Shown piece after piece: positions 35,537-47,553 of a DNA stretch of 64,000 nt. Source of the DNA: Trichaptum fuscoviolaceum. Its lineage: Eukaryota; Basidiomycota; Agaricomycetes; Hymenochaetales; Trichaptaceae. Every line of letters starts with the position of its first letter. Position 1 is the stretch's first letter. The DNA lies in contig CAJSYZ010000005.1 in assembly GCA_910574455.1 (NCBI GenBank), positions 2,852,001 to 2,916,000 on the forward strand, read 5' to 3'. The position numbers and the translations under genes were made by a program. The notes beneath the pieces are model-generated. The model saw only the letters and a list, made by a program, of their open reading frames with translations, had not been told where the DNA came from and did not search any database.

Positions 35537-36292
35537 TGTGAAGAGAGGAAAAGGGCGACGCGACAGCACTATAGACTTACGATTGCATATTTATTTAATG
35601 TAGGGTTAAAGTGTGGATCTTGAGATGCGATGAAATGAATGACTACTTGTATTACGTGAACGAGTTTGCTGGTCAACGTCAATGCATCGCGGATTGGTCG
35701 AGTCCAAGCGAAGATTAGAGTCGAGATGGGCTGATCCCTCATGCACAGATAGAGTTGAACTAGAAAAGTCTCAGATCTATAGGACCTCGCGAACGACTCG
35801 TCCCATAGTGAGATTCCCAGATTACTGATACACACACCTTGGTGTGCAATGGAAGGCCATCCCGAAAATGCATTGCGAGCATATTATGCGGCCGCCCTCA
35901 TGACAGTATGAAATGCGAGGCGGTTGAAGGCTTCGCATGCCAAAGAGTGAAGAGAAGAACAAAAGAAGAAGAAACGATGGGGAATTCCAACTTGAAGAGG
36001 CAGTGACAGCGGAGCAAAACAAGTGTAAACAAGCGCCTTGAAGTCATTCGTCGTCGTCAGCATCGGCCACCTACCTCTTGCATTGTTCTTGGTGAGCCCG
36101 TTCGTTACGGTGGTCCTCGTCGTCAACGCTAACATCGCCTACAGCGTATATAGGCTTGGTGTCTGTCACTCTTTCGATTTCTTCTGTGAACGACGACGGC
36201 GAGCAGCGAGAGCAACTCAGGGCTACACTGCGTCTTGGTAGAACCGACTATCTCGCCGTCACCTGTGTTCCGCTCAATGCTCGGCACCTGCT
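35537..36292. other. intergenic region / CCR4 promoter
   Basis: No gene supported. A minus-strand open-frame group at 35570-36135 has no conserved content. A TATATAG element at about 36147-36153 could serve CCR4. Confidence 0.45.
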
Positions 36293-38772
36293 ATGTACTT
36301 CAATCCGCCCCCACAGAGCTCGCCGGCGATCACACACAAACTTTCCAATCATCACGACGTATGGTCCCGTGCGCATCATCATGCCCTCGGCGGCGGCGCG
36401 TCGAACGGGGTTATGCAGCAACACCATGCTCCCTCCTCCTACAACCTCTATAATGTGCCGAATATGCAGCAACACCATCCGTCTAACGGAATGACCTCGC
36501 ACCCTCCCCTGCAGAATCAGCACCACCACCAAAACTCCCTTACAAACTATTCGTCACCCCCAAATGGAGTTACACACCAACCACAACACGGACTGGCTCA
36601 GTCAAGTCCATCAGCCTCGTCGGGACAGGTCATGTCGCAACATTGGCAACAGCAGCTTCTAAAATATGATGTACGTTCTTTCTCTAGCAATTGTTTAGAC
36701 CTCTATCTCTTGCCACGAAATTAAGGGTGGCTCAGAGTTAACGCCGCATAGCCTACTGTGGTTAATGCGGCATACCAATCGTGGCTCGGAGAGAAACTGT
36801 TTATAGTTATAAGTACTGACGCCTTCCATCTTGTATAGATGATTCGAGCGTCTCGGTCACCCTTTCATAGAGCGCGGCAAAGCGCACTTGCTGCTCGTCC
36901 AACAGCGAAAGCTGCGATAACGATTACGGACCCCAATCGTATAAAGCCAGTTACTGAACCGAATCAGAAGGAGGTCGGGAATGGGTCAGAGACGGGCAGT
37001 CCGAATGGGACTCCCGAAAACCACCCTTCATCAACTGCCGCTCCCGTCTCTGTCGCTCCGCGACCAACAGCTACTCACCAGGTCGAGTATTCTTGGAACT
37101 CCTTGGATATGGGAGGCATCAACTTGAAGAACCTTCCGCGTAACTCTGGCCTTTGGTCATTCACTTTCCTACAGAATCTTTACCTCAACCACAATGCCCT
37201 CACCGTCATTCCGCCAGAGATACAGCAGCTCAAGTACCTCGAATTGCTTGATCTGTCCGGAAACTCTCTCTCGACCATCCCTCCCGAGCTTGGCTTACTT
37301 ACGAACTTAAAGGAGCTTTACCTTTTCGATAATCAACTCACAACACTCCCTTACGAACTTGGAACCCTGCATCAACTACGGACACTCGGTATTGAGGGAA
37401 ATCCGTTGGACTCTAATTTCAAGACCATTGTGCAGCGGGATGGAACGCAGGCGCTCATTGCATTTTTGCGTGATCAGTGCCCTTTGCTACCACCACCTCC
37501 TGCGCGCCAGTGGCTCCACCAGCAAACTGAGGCTGAGCGTAAGGCACAGGATGCGGATCCGAACACCGAGAAATTCAGCGTGCTTTGCTATAACATCCTC
37601 TGCGAACGTTGTGCGACGGAGCGATTGTATGGATATACGCCGAGCTGGGCTCTCACTTGGGATTATCGTAAAGAATTAATCCTCACGGAAGTGATGAACC
37701 ATGGTGCAGATTTCCTGTGCCTACAAGAAGTAGATGTAGCACAGTACGAGGATTACTTCTTACAGCATTTATCTGAGCAAGGATACGAGGGTGTTTATTG
37801 GCCAAAGGCAAGGGCGAATACGATGGAAGACTCTCTGCGGAAATTGGTGGATGGATGTGCAACGTTCTATAGGTCATCCAAGTGAGTGAATCGATTCCTG
37901 GGTCTGGACATAAATTAACTTTTACACCTTCAAAGATACCAATTAGTCGAGAAGCACCTCATTGAGTTCCGTCGGTTGGCGATGCAGCGTCCGGACTTCA
38001 AGAAGACGGATGATATGTTCAACCGGGTATTGCAACGTGATGACATCGCCGTTGTTACTCTGTTCGAAAATCGGATAACAGGAACTCGAGTCATCCTTGC
38101 GCAAACGCACATTTTCTGGGATCCACAGTATCGCGATGTAAAGCTCGTCCAAGTAGCTTTACTCGTTGACGAGATCGAGAAAATAGCCGCACGGTTTGCG
38201 CTGTACCCGCCACGACCCCCGCAGCCGGGAGACTCAACCGACTCACCTTCGAAACCACTGCCGCATTACAGTGATGGGACGAAAATTCCTACCATTATTT
38301 GCGGTGATTTCAATAGTGTACCCGAAAGCGGTGTCTACGAGTACCTAGCGAACGGATCTGTACCAGCCGACCACGCTGACTTTATGCAGCATACGTATGG
38401 CGTCTATACGTCTGAAGGTATGCGCCATAAGATCGGTCTGAAGAGTGCGTACGCTGGTATCGGTGAGCTGTCCGTCACGAACTACGTACCGAGCTTCCAA
38501 GGCGCGATCGACTACATCTGGTACTCGAGTAACAACTTGACAGTTACTGGTCTGTTGGGCGATATAGACAAAGATTACCTGAGCAAAGTGGTGGGATTCC
38601 CTAATGCACACTTCCCGTCAGAGTGAGTTACATCATATGTTTTACACTTCGTTGTGATGCTTACCTCGGTGATTTAATTAGCCATGTGTGCATTCTGAGC
38701 GAGTTCCGTGTCAAGCCTCCTAAAGACACACCCGCTCACCCACCACCGACTTTCCCATCAAGTAATCGGTAA
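36293..38772 (+). CDS. CCR4: CCR4 mRNA deadenylase (LRR + EEP nuclease)
   Basis: Catalytic subunit of the CCR4-NOT complex, removing poly(A) tails in the cytoplasm. Four exons give about 734 residues. A His/Gln/Asn/Ser-rich N terminus (VMQQHHAPSSYNLYNVPNMQ) is followed by leucine-rich repeats (LQNLYLNHNALTVIPPEIQQ, LELLDLSGNSLSTIPPEL, LKELYLFDNQLTTLPYEL), which in yeast bind Caf1. The exonuclease-endonuclease-phosphatase domain starts FSVLCYNILCERCAT and includes the catalytic LCLQEVD glutamate, AQTHIFWDP, IICGDFNSVPESGVYEYL, the IDYIWYSSN aspartate and FPNAHFPSDHVCILSEF. It ends FPSSNR, TAA at 38770-38772. All catalytic motifs are present. Confidence 0.96.
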
Positions 38773-39406
38773 TTGAGCTCCTTGTTGTACGTCGCTATCC
38801 TTAAATCCGGTGTACATTATCCGTCGAACATAAGTATACACTATTTTGCTCTCGTCCATCAATTTGTCATCACTCACAATGTTGCACTTTTCTTCTCTTC
38901 TTTCTTATGTACACTTGACTACATTTTTGTCCATACTTCTATTCCTTCGCGTTTGTGGTAAAGTTGATTCTTCCCCCCATCCCCCCCCCAGTCTCGCCCT
39001 TTTTATTCTTTTTTTTTTTCATTTCTACCTTTTGTTCTTTTTTTTCTTTACCACTCATCTCACCCACTGTAGCTTGCCTTGCTCTTTGTACGACTCTTTT
39101 GAGCTTTTCTATCACCCTTTTCGTGCATGATTGACGATCTCTCATATCGTACTTTAGTAGCATCGGTGCCAGCTGTGTCTTGTTATGGTATAGTGAATGA
39201 AAAATGTTAACCTCTCGTAATCTGTCGGAATTGCAAGCCAGTGGTTGCGGCACTACGAAGCAGAATGCAATATACATGTAGCCAGATAAACATCTTGAGT
39301 TACATGTACATCCCAACTTCCGCAATGCATGATGCGACTCAACAATCAATCATGAATCAGTAAAGTGTTCATTCATCGGTCTTATACTTAAACATTAGCT
39401 GCCTGT
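38773..39406. other. 3' flank with homopolymer tracts
   Basis: This spacer is between the convergent CCR4 gene and the broken DUF4246 copy. It has C9 (38981-38989) and several T8-T12 runs to about 39050, low-complexity sequence typical of 3' flanks. No gene seen. Confidence 0.55.
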
Positions 39407-41495
39407 TCAGCGCCCGGTCTTCTGCTCACAAAGGTTGAATACCCTGGCAAACCAAAAATAATCATAGTCCTTATTGGCCTCGTTCATTACTGCAGTTCGC
39501 TCGTTCATGAGCTCAAGCCTTAATTCCTTCGCCTCGCGCTCCTCCACGAGACCGTAGTCGTTCTGAATCATGTCAATGATCCCTACGGGTAGCCGGTGCA
39601 CAGGTGCGCGCGGATCGGTAGACTTGAGGGCTTGAGTTGCCCAAGAGGCTTGCTGAGGTGGGACATGCGAGGTGCTAGGAATCGGCGGGATAGACGGGTC
39701 TACGAGAAAGAGGGCAAGGATTTTGCGATGACCTGGTTTTGATGGATCTTCGAGCCGGAACGAAGAGACTCTGTGTTGGAATGAATTCGGGGACGCGATG
39801 CACAGCCCTTCGAGTGTCTCTGTAGCGCCGACAACATTGTTCAACCTCGTAGATCTAGTGACAGCTTCAGCGTGGTATTAGTCAGATACATGAAGGAAAA
39901 ACATACTCGTCGTAGTCCATGACCATCCCCCACGTCTTTTCATAGGCGTAGTAATCGTAGCGCGAGTCAGTCCGCGTGAATTTTGCAGGCTCGGGCTCGT
40001 CCACGGCGATTCGAAATGCGAGTTCACTCGTTGTGATATTCCTATGTCATGGATGAGAAGGCATTTGCGAGTAAGAAACACAAGGCTCACTCCTGCTCAT
40101 AGTAGTAAATGCCAGACGCGCAGATGTGTTCATTTGCCATTCCCTCGATATGCCATGATCCACCCTTATATTCAGGCTTATCTGGTGTCTAGAAAAAACT
40201 CGAAATCAGACATAAATCAAATAGTGTATAAAAAGGTATACTAAATGGATGTTTGCAAGTTTTACGATAATCTGAAGCTTCTTTCCGAGGAGAGAGATCC
40301 TCTCTTTGCAATCATCCAGATCACCGGGATAACCTCCATCCGGTACTACGTCCGGAAGACCCGGAAACTCATCATTCCTCTTCGACATACTTTCCACGTA
40401 TGCAGCAGCTCGGTCATAAAAACTCATCTCCTCCTTTTTACTTTCGTCCTCTTCCTCCTCCATTTTTCCTTCATTATTTCCATCCTCTCGAGGGCGGATA
40501 TATTCGAGCTCCTCAAAGGTAAATATGACCCTTGAATCCTCGTAGGCAGTTCATGGATCATATCGGTAAGGACTCGCTCCCATAGTGGTATAAAGCACTT
40601 AATCACCCCTTCTATGCACCTGTAGAGACCATCGTGGGACGGGTGTAGATTGTTGATATAGCTTGTTGCCTTCACGTGTCCATCATCGTCCACCTCAAAA
40701 TTAGTCGGCAGCCATTGGAACTTTTCAGAACGATACTCCGTGATATACGTATGCTCTGTAACTGAGAAGGGCGATAGGATAGGTGCTAAAGTTCCATCTA
40801 GATCCGGATATCGTCCGAGAGTACTTCCGTACGGCGTATACAACAGGATATAGAGATGGATATACAAGGTCGAGAATCTGATCATCCGAGTTGGGATGCC
40901 AATTCTTCTTGTCGTCGGGGACATCTTCAAGAACACGAACGCCGTCGATCAAGGAAGTACGCAATTAGGTGGGGATGAGCGTGTCTGAATGCCAGATCCA
41001 ATCGAAGCATGACATCTTGCAGCAGCAGTAAGAGCGATGTATGAACTCACTAGAAATGGCACTCACCTGAGCGCCGGTATACGCATCTCTGAGTTTTGCA
41101 TAACCATCAAGCTCAGCAAGAACATATTCCACTTGCTTCTCTGAGAGTGCCACATTAACTTATCCTCTGGTCATCATATAAGTAGCTCTCGCGATCCTCG
41201 TAAGGAACGAGCATTGTCGCCGCCTCAATCGAAGCAAACTTCAACTCAAGCGCCTCAGCCTTCCACTTCGCACGGATCTCCGGATCCTTGTACTTTTTCC
41301 ACCACTCAGGCTTTGCGCGAATGCTGGCAGAGACCCTAACCATCGCCAGCTCCTTCAACTGATCATTTCCCCTCAGTGCACTAAGAACATCATAGCCCGA
41401 GAGAGACTTACTGTGCGCGGCAATGGAAGATGGTAAAAGTCACTCGTACTGAAGACATTCGGAAACTGAAAAGATAAGTCATTGAGTTCTGTCAT
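39407..41495 (-). pseudogene. second DUF4246 copy, disrupted
   Basis: Paralog of the 31.1-33.2 kb gene, in opposite orientation, with the same intron positions. It begins MTELNDLSFQFPNVFSTSDF then HLPLPRT, LKELAMVRVSASIRAKPEWW, and ends NLCEQKTGR. Four lesions are visible against the intact copy. First, a 2-base deletion around 41151-41165 shifts the frame into a TAA after DDQRIS. Second, an in-frame TAA at 40967-40965 (IWHSDTLIPT, stop, LRTSLID). Third, a 7-base insertion around 40821-40845 (YPVVY then frameshift). Fourth, about 7 bases are deleted between GGAT repeats at 40525-40550. Outside these points the reading frame is well conserved (YRSEKFQWLPTNF, LQIIVKLANIHL, PGHRKILALFLVDP), so the decay is recent, or these are assembly errors. 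Confidence 0.8.
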
Positions 41496-42134
41496 GCCTT
41501 GCAAGGGGAGTCTGTGGAGACTGAACACTGAGTGAAAGCATATTTGTGGGCAACAGGTAGCTGGTGAGTTTATGTGTGCGCAACGTCAAGTTGGTCGTGC
41601 CTAATCAATGAACATACTACTACTACATGAGGAACACAGCCACAATGACAGCCACTGACGATCACCACTGAGGACGATATGTATAATGTAGTGATTACAT
41701 GTTAGAAGTTGAATACAACTAAGACCATTATGCAGATGATTGCATTAATCTAATTTCTTGTGAATTCAACGCATCTGTAATCATCAGTTCATTCAAGTTG
41801 TCCCTCGACACAAATTGATTATTGAGCTATGTGATGGGCCATGGACTCGGAGTTCATTTTGTTTTCATATGATATGAGTTTACTTGTTTATATGGGCTCC
41901 AAGATGAACCGTAGCCTTCTAATCAAGTACTAGCTACATATTCTACCTTCGAAACGTATGAGGAATAAGGATGATATCAGTTGAAAATGAAGGAACATAC
42001 GAATGCTCTTACTCGGATAAGTCCGAGACACTCGGGCATTGTTTCATATATTATCCTTTGACCTGAGCCCCCTCAGGCTGCTTTATCTTCACTACCCTCA
42101 CTACCCAGAGCATTACCTACCTGTGTCACTCACC
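41496..42134. other. intergenic spacer
   Basis: AT-rich sequence between the divergent DUF4246 pseudogene and the TPR/MYND-like gene. No gene seen. The last 60 bp hold pyrimidine-rich sequence before the ATG at 42135. Confidence 0.5.
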
Positions 42135-42930
42135 ATGTCATTGCCTGCTGGGTTCGCTTCTTATGGCGTGGTGGGAGGCAAACTGTATTCCCGGGAAGAC
42201 GTATTCAATTATCTTATGTCGCAAGGTGATTCAGATGAGGAGGGCGACGAATACGAACTTGAAGAGGATGAACTCGAGAAACCTCTTGAAGCCAAGGACG
42301 AGGATAACTTCAAGAAATATATCAAAATCACAATATTAGCGCTTGGGTCGGGGCATAACAATGTAGCAGTCCTCTACACCATTCTCGGCGAACTGCAGCT
42401 TAAGATTGGAAAGCTCGACGACGCCGAGCAGGCGTTCAAGACCTCCCTTGATACCTACAAGAACCACGCCTTTTATCCGTCTCAAGAGTACGACTGTGCC
42501 ACTGTGCGCGAGCATTTGGCACAAGTTGCTGAAGCCCGAGGCGAATTGAAAGGTGCGAAGAAGATGAGACTTTCGTGCGGGAAGGAGAAGCTGCGCTGTG
42601 CAAACATAAATGTAAGCATATCAAACACGTTTCCGGACTTCAGCTTTGACTTGTTACTTAAGTCATATGTTTCCTACAGCACAGCGGAAAGAGTGACTTT
42701 CTTCAGTTGAACAAATCTTCCCAGTGCAAACATTGCAAAGTAAGTTTACCTTTGTTTTTATAAAAGTCACTCTCACTAATGATTAACCATTATCATCACT
42801 CTCCTTCCACACCTACTGCTAGTCGGTGTACTACTGTTCTGTCGGATGCCAGAAAGTCGACTGGGAGGCTCGTCACAAGAACTTGTGCTCCTACGTATCG
42901 TCTAGCAAGACTAACGCTAGCGCTGTTTGA
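42135..42930 (+). CDS. TPR-like protein with a degenerate MYND-type zinc finger
   Basis: Three exons, about 220 residues. It starts MSLPAGFASYGVVGGKLYSR, then an acidic stretch (EEGDEYELEEDELE). A TPR-like helical pair follows (NVAVLYTILGELQLKIGKLD then DAEQAFKTSLDTY). After an intron comes QCKHCKSVYYCSVGCQKVDW and ARHKNLC, the second half of a MYND finger (CXXC...YYCSxxCQ...HKxxC). The first CXXC is imperfect: the upstream cysteines are in SCGKEKLRCANI rather than a clean CXXC pair. MYND proteins usually mediate protein interactions. An ATG at 42039 is in frame but adds an unusual hydrophobic leader, so I chose 42135 (CACCATGTC). TGA at 42928-42930. Confidence 0.72.
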
Positions 42931-43974
42931 ACCACCATCAGTTTCTTATCACTATTTGTACCTCCATAATACTTGTAAAATAAGCTCACGTTTGTAGAAT
43001 TGGATACATGTCCGTATATCCTTCCCTTGGCAGGCATAAGTCGCCAGAGATCGTAAATGGAGTATGCAATTAATATCCATGATATCATCATTGTCAACAG
43101 ATATGCAGATATCGACTGCAAGGCGATAGTATAAGCTCTTCGTAGAATAGCTATTTGAATGAAGTGGATATGCATTTGAATCATGCCGATCATGATTCAC
43201 AGCAGATGACTCTGAGAACAGAACAGGCATGTATGTCTTCCGTAGCTCGTAGACGACGCCTGTAGATCTCCTGCACGAGTCCACGAACGACGGGGGACAG
43301 TGTCCTCAATTCAGTTCTTTCTTCCTGTCGTACGCTAGTCTTTATCTTAAATTTGCCAGTATGTCGTATGGTATGATACACAAGGTGAAGTGATGTGCCT
43401 CGCAGCTCGTGGACGAGGTCCTGAAGTGGGCGAGACGCCTCATGTCGAACAGATGTCCTTCAAGTTTGCCAGTGGTCCGATAGATACTGATCGCTTTCAG
43501 ACACATGTTTCAATGCGGTTTTCTCGATATTGCGATCGGTATTGCAGTCTAAGTGAGTGAGTTGTCAGTGTATTTTGTTTTTGTTGGGCCGGTAGTTCAT
43601 ACGTCACTGCTGTGAGTCGTGACACAGTGGTATTGTGACATATATGACTAATTGTGACAGCGTGACACTGGCACTTCAGGCTGCCTGCAACAGACGCGTT
43701 CACCTCCCTTGTTGCCCGCATTAGCATATTGGTCGTTTGCAAGTATGCAGCTGTATATGCGGCGATTCAACGAACACCGGATGAGAGCAAACGATCTCTT
43801 TTGTGATCACTCCAATTTGAAGTTCCTGCCACGGCTCAACTTGAACTATAGAAGTATAGCATTGGCACGGTGCCACCTGGCAAGGCCCCGAGTCGGGTAG
43901 AGGTATACCCGTTTAGCGGAATTTATATGTGCTGGATATCTGATCATTTTGTCGCTCTCTAGTCATCAACTACC
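42931..43974. other. intergenic region with candidate inverted-repeat element
   Basis: One kilobase without a supported gene. Minus-strand frames at 42891-43284 are hydrophobic but match nothing I know. The 3' part contains a candidate miniature element (see 43462-43677). Confidence 0.45.
43462..43677. mobile_element. candidate MITE-like element with AAGT..GCCAGTG inverted ends
   Basis: The left end reads AAGTTTGCCAGTGG. The right end, reverse-complemented, reads GAAGTGCCAGTGTCACGC, so both ends present AAGT(TT)GCCAGTG facing each other about 210 bp apart. The interior is non-coding and holds TGTGACA/GTGACAC repeats near its right end. There is no transposase, and no clear target-site duplication could be confirmed. 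It is an inference from end similarity only. Confidence 0.3.
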
Positions 43975-45421
43975 ATGACGAGAGTGATACTAACCATCGT
44001 CGCCGCATTGGCAGCGGTACTGGCTGGATTCTACCAAATAAGCCTGAAACCAAAACTCACTGTTCTCGGGGAGGGTCGAGTCATAGAACCGGTCGGGAAC
44101 ACAAAATGTAAGGTTTACAAAGAGGTGGAGGCTTGTGAAAGTAAGCGGTGTATTGTTTGGTTCGCGAAATGAAAGCTTAAGTTTCATTACATAGAACTTG
44201 TGCTACACGAGCCAACAGGCCATTTGTACATGGCATGCTCGACCCAGGAAGAGAGGAGGCACTGGATTCCTACTGTTAATGTCTTGAATGCAACAGGAAA
44301 GTCAATCGCGGATTATGTCGCTATCTTCGACCCCGTTGCGTCGAAAATCACCCGACTTCAGACTCAGGGCTTTAAATTCCATCGCGGATTGAGTTTTCAT
44401 GGCATGGACGTCATTCAATCCAATTACCATCCCTCGGACATCATCCTGTACCTCATTAATCATAAAGAGCCCTTGCCTCCTGCGCGAGCTGAAGACGTTG
44501 GTGCTGATTCGGTCATTGAGATCTTCAGAACCAAGACTGGGTCAGGGGAAATGCACTATGTGTCTACGTTCAAAGACCCTGTAATTGCTACCCCGAATGA
44601 TGTCGTTAGTACCGGTGACGACGAGAGTTTTTATTTCGTTAATGATCATGGTTTCGATAAAACAAGCTGGGTAAGTGCTATGAAAGATGTCATTTAACCA
44701 CACCATTACTAACATTTCCCTCCTAGTTCAGAAAACTCAATCTCGACGTTATTCTGAATATACCATTGTCGAACGTAGGATACTGCCACGCGAAGGATGG
44801 ATGCAAAGTGGCTATTGACGGCCTGATGGGCGCAAATGGCATCACAAAGGGCAAGAACGGCCTATATTATGTCGCGAGTTCAAAGACGGGAAGGATATAC
44901 GTTTTAGAGCGTCAGTCAGACAACAGCCTGGTCATTGTTGACGAAATTCCTCTTGATCGACCAGTGGACAACGTTGCTGTTGATAGAAATGGAGCTATCT
45001 GGGGTGCAGGTTAGTTTTGTCTGTCAGAGTATAGTCACTTTTCATACTAAACCAAGGTAGGAATTCCAAACGCCTTCCACTTGGTCGGTAAGCACTTCGA
45101 GAATCCGAAGAAAGTGAACACGCCTTCTTCTGCCCTGAAGATCACGCTCAACAAGGATCAGAATCAATACTTCGGGGAGAAGTATAAAGTCGAAAAGGTC
45201 TGCCTTCACCTCTACAATTTTGACTTCCACTCACCGAAATTCAGGTATTCGAAGACGATGGTGAAATTGCTTCAGGGAGTACATCAGCAGTGTATGATGT
45301 TCAGCGGAAAAAGCTGTACCTTCATGGTACGGTCTGTTCTCATGTCGTGGATTGACTGCATGTCACTTATCTGAATTTAACAGGGGTGGCGGCACCGCAT
45401 CTGACCGTGTGCGATCTATAA
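43975..45421 (+). CDS. paraoxonase/arylesterase-like calcium-dependent phosphotriesterase fold protein
   Basis: About 380 residues in six exons. An N-terminal signal anchor (MTRVILTIVAALAAVLAGFY) is followed by a beta-propeller like PON/SMP-30 proteins: KFHRGLSFHGMDVI, IILYLINHKEP, IATPNDVVSTGDDESFYFVN with NDHGF, NGITKGKNGLYYVASSKTGR and DNVAVDRNGAIWGAG, ending LYLHGVAAPHLTVCDL and TAA at 45419-45421. In animal PONs the N and D residues of PNDV, NDH, NGI and DN bind two calcium ions, and these are present here. Known substrates of the family are lactones, aryl esters and organophosphates; the fungal substrate is unknown. The anchor suggests endomembrane or secreted location. Frames join cleanly at all introns. 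Confidence 0.85.
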
Positions 45422-45998
45422 TCTTGAAATTTTCGAAGTAAAGGCTAGCAAGTGCAATAATTGAACAACCTATAAAATTGAACTCGTGACTTCTGCGCTG
45501 ATCCATCTACTGACCGCCGGAGCCGATCCGATACATTCTTCACCGCATGCGTACCCATCGTCCCTGAAAAAGTGCCATTCGTGAGCTTCCTTGTCTTTTT
45601 TATAAACTGAAGTCTTCCTTCATGATATCACTCGTTTATTTTTTGTCGTGCGCCGCTGTCTAGGTTTGCTCTTGCTCTTATGTTCATAATTCCTTACGGG
45701 TGATGAGTACTGCCGGAACATATATTTTTTTCTCTCCTGGCTTTCGCTTGCTTTAGCGATGCGGACTCGTACGCATCGCCATACCCCGCCGACCCTGGGA
45801 TCTCAAACGCGTTTGATCACATAAGTATGACTATCGCTGTGCAAAGTCGTGGCGCTCGCCGACCTGCCCGACTCGCATAACTTCGTCCTTATGCTTCTCG
45901 CACTGGTTTTATCCTCCGAAAGGCGTATAAAGTGAAGTTTAATTGTTTCCTACTTCTCAACACCTTCCCTTCTTCTACGATTCAGCTTGGAACAAGCC
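45422..45998. other. intergenic region / promoter of the DUF3455 gene
   Basis: No gene. Contains a TATAAAG box at 45926-45932, about 67 bp upstream of the ATG at 45999, followed by a pyrimidine-rich leader. Confidence 0.5.
45926..45932 (+). promoter_or_regulatory. TATA box for the DUF3455 gene
   Basis: TATAAAG lies about 67 bp before the start codon, with a CT-rich leader (CTTCTCAACACCTTCC) between, as in well-expressed basidiomycete genes. Inferred from motif and spacing. Confidence 0.45.
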
Positions 45999-47365
45999 AT
46001 GAAGTTCCTGACGACTCTCCTCGCCGCTCTTCTCTTTTCTTACTCTGCAAAGGCGCTGAAGGTCATAGGATGCGATGTTTCTGAAGCTATCATACCGCTG
46101 CCTCCTAACCAGTCCAACTTGACTGTACCATCTACCCAGCCCAACTCCATAGCGCTTGGCGTGGGTGTGCAAAACTACACCTGCAACAGCGCAGGTACAT
46201 ATACGTATGTAAATCAGTGTCAAAGTCACCTTCGCTTATCTTATATACAATCCACAGATCTGCAGGAGCCGTCGCACAATTCTTCGACATATCCTGTCTT
46301 TTAGAATCCTCTCCACCTGCGTTCAGCATCATTCAGGACATCGTCTTTCCCATCTGGAACGCTACGGATCCCTCCCTACCTCTCGCCGAAGCCTTCGTTT
46401 TCCTCGAGCTTGCGTTCACAAGTCTTGGCTATCCATCCGACTTCCATCTTGGAACACACGTCTTTCAACCTAGCCCCTCTGGTACTGGGATCAGTCCAGT
46501 CTTCGACTACCGTGCTGCGTCGAGGAAGAGTGACCCGAATGCGTTTGTGCTTGCAGCGGCGAACGGGACACTCGCTGCGCCTACTGGTCCGCAAGACGTT
46601 GCGTGGCTGTCGCTGAAGAACGTCCAAGGGGACCTGGGACAGACTGTCATGCGCGTCAACACAATTGCAGGACAGCCCCCTTCATCGGTACAGTTATATT
46701 CGTCTTCAACATCGTCAATGTATCCTTATATTTTTTATGGTAGTGCACGCCCGGATCTGGGAACATATCCGTGAAATATTCAGCCCACTACTGTAAGCCT
46801 TTCTGTATTGACTAATCTCATAGTTAAGATCTCTCTGATATCACCTCTAGGGTTCTTCGGTGGTCCACAATCTCCTTTGGTTAGCGACATATCTTCTTCC
46901 AGCGAGTGGACAATGCCATCTGATGCGGACTACTCTTCCGGGTCCGGATACCAATCAGGCAAGAATGCTGAACACTTCGCCGACGGCACGCTTGCCTCGG
47001 ATACGAACGGAGATCAAGGTGCCTCCGTCTTTGACCCCAGTTCACGGGCATACCCATTCATGATCGCCCTGGTTGTGATTAATGGGATATTCGCCGTTGG
47101 TGGTCTTATTGCTCTATTCATATATCTCTCCCGGTCCGGAAGGCAAGCGCCCTATGTCAGCACTGGAGCCAAGAACGCGCCAAAGTGAGTGTGCTATTCA
47201 CATTAGGAATTGACTTTTTTAAGCTAATGGCTGAATGGTTATCAAATCAATAGAGGGGCTCTGGAAGATCTTGAACGTGAATTCGGTCCTTACCGACCGT
47301 CCTTCAAGGATCCTTACGATTCTCCAAAATATTCGTTGGAGGAGCCTTTGAGAGCCAAGGCATAA
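45999..47365 (+). CDS. DUF3455 secreted-type protein with C-terminal transmembrane anchor
   Basis: Five exons, about 390 residues. A signal peptide (MKFLTTLLAALLFSYSAKAL) precedes a DUF3455-like domain (PF11937): ALGVGVQNYTCNSAGTYT, AVAQFFDISCLL, DPNAFVLAAANGTLAAPTGP, DVAWLSLKNVQGDLGQTVMR and, after an intron, SCTPGSGNISVKYSAHYW. An extra C-terminal part reads FFGGPQSPLVSDISSS, a Ser/Gly/Asp-rich linker, then the helix YPFMIALVVINGIFAVGGLI followed by ALFIYLSRSGRQ and a short cytoplasmic tail (EDLEREFGPYRPSFKD). TAA at 47363-47365. DUF3455 proteins are usually simple secreted proteins of unknown role, so the membrane anchor is unusual and suggests type I topology. The domain assignment rests on remembered motifs. 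Confidence 0.72.
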
Positions 47366-47553
47366 TATCGTTTATCTGTTATACATGTTATGACGGTCTT
47401 CAAGTTCTTTCTTACGATGGACTCTTGGTTATATATGAAGTGACTGTATTTAATCCTATTATTCGGACATTGATACAACGGACTCACGCTAGTAGTAGTA
47501 CATCTGTCTATTCATACATACATGCGAGCAAGCAAAAAATGAGTTAATATAAT

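Noticed and set aside
36248..36532. 94-codon minus-strand frame with Val/Gly-rich sequence
   Set aside because: Antisense shadow of the His/Gln-rich first exon of CCR4.
31088..41495. Segmental duplication including ERG19 or CCR4
   Set aside because: Only the DUF4246 gene is present twice; ERG19 and CCR4 are single copy and the spacers do not match.
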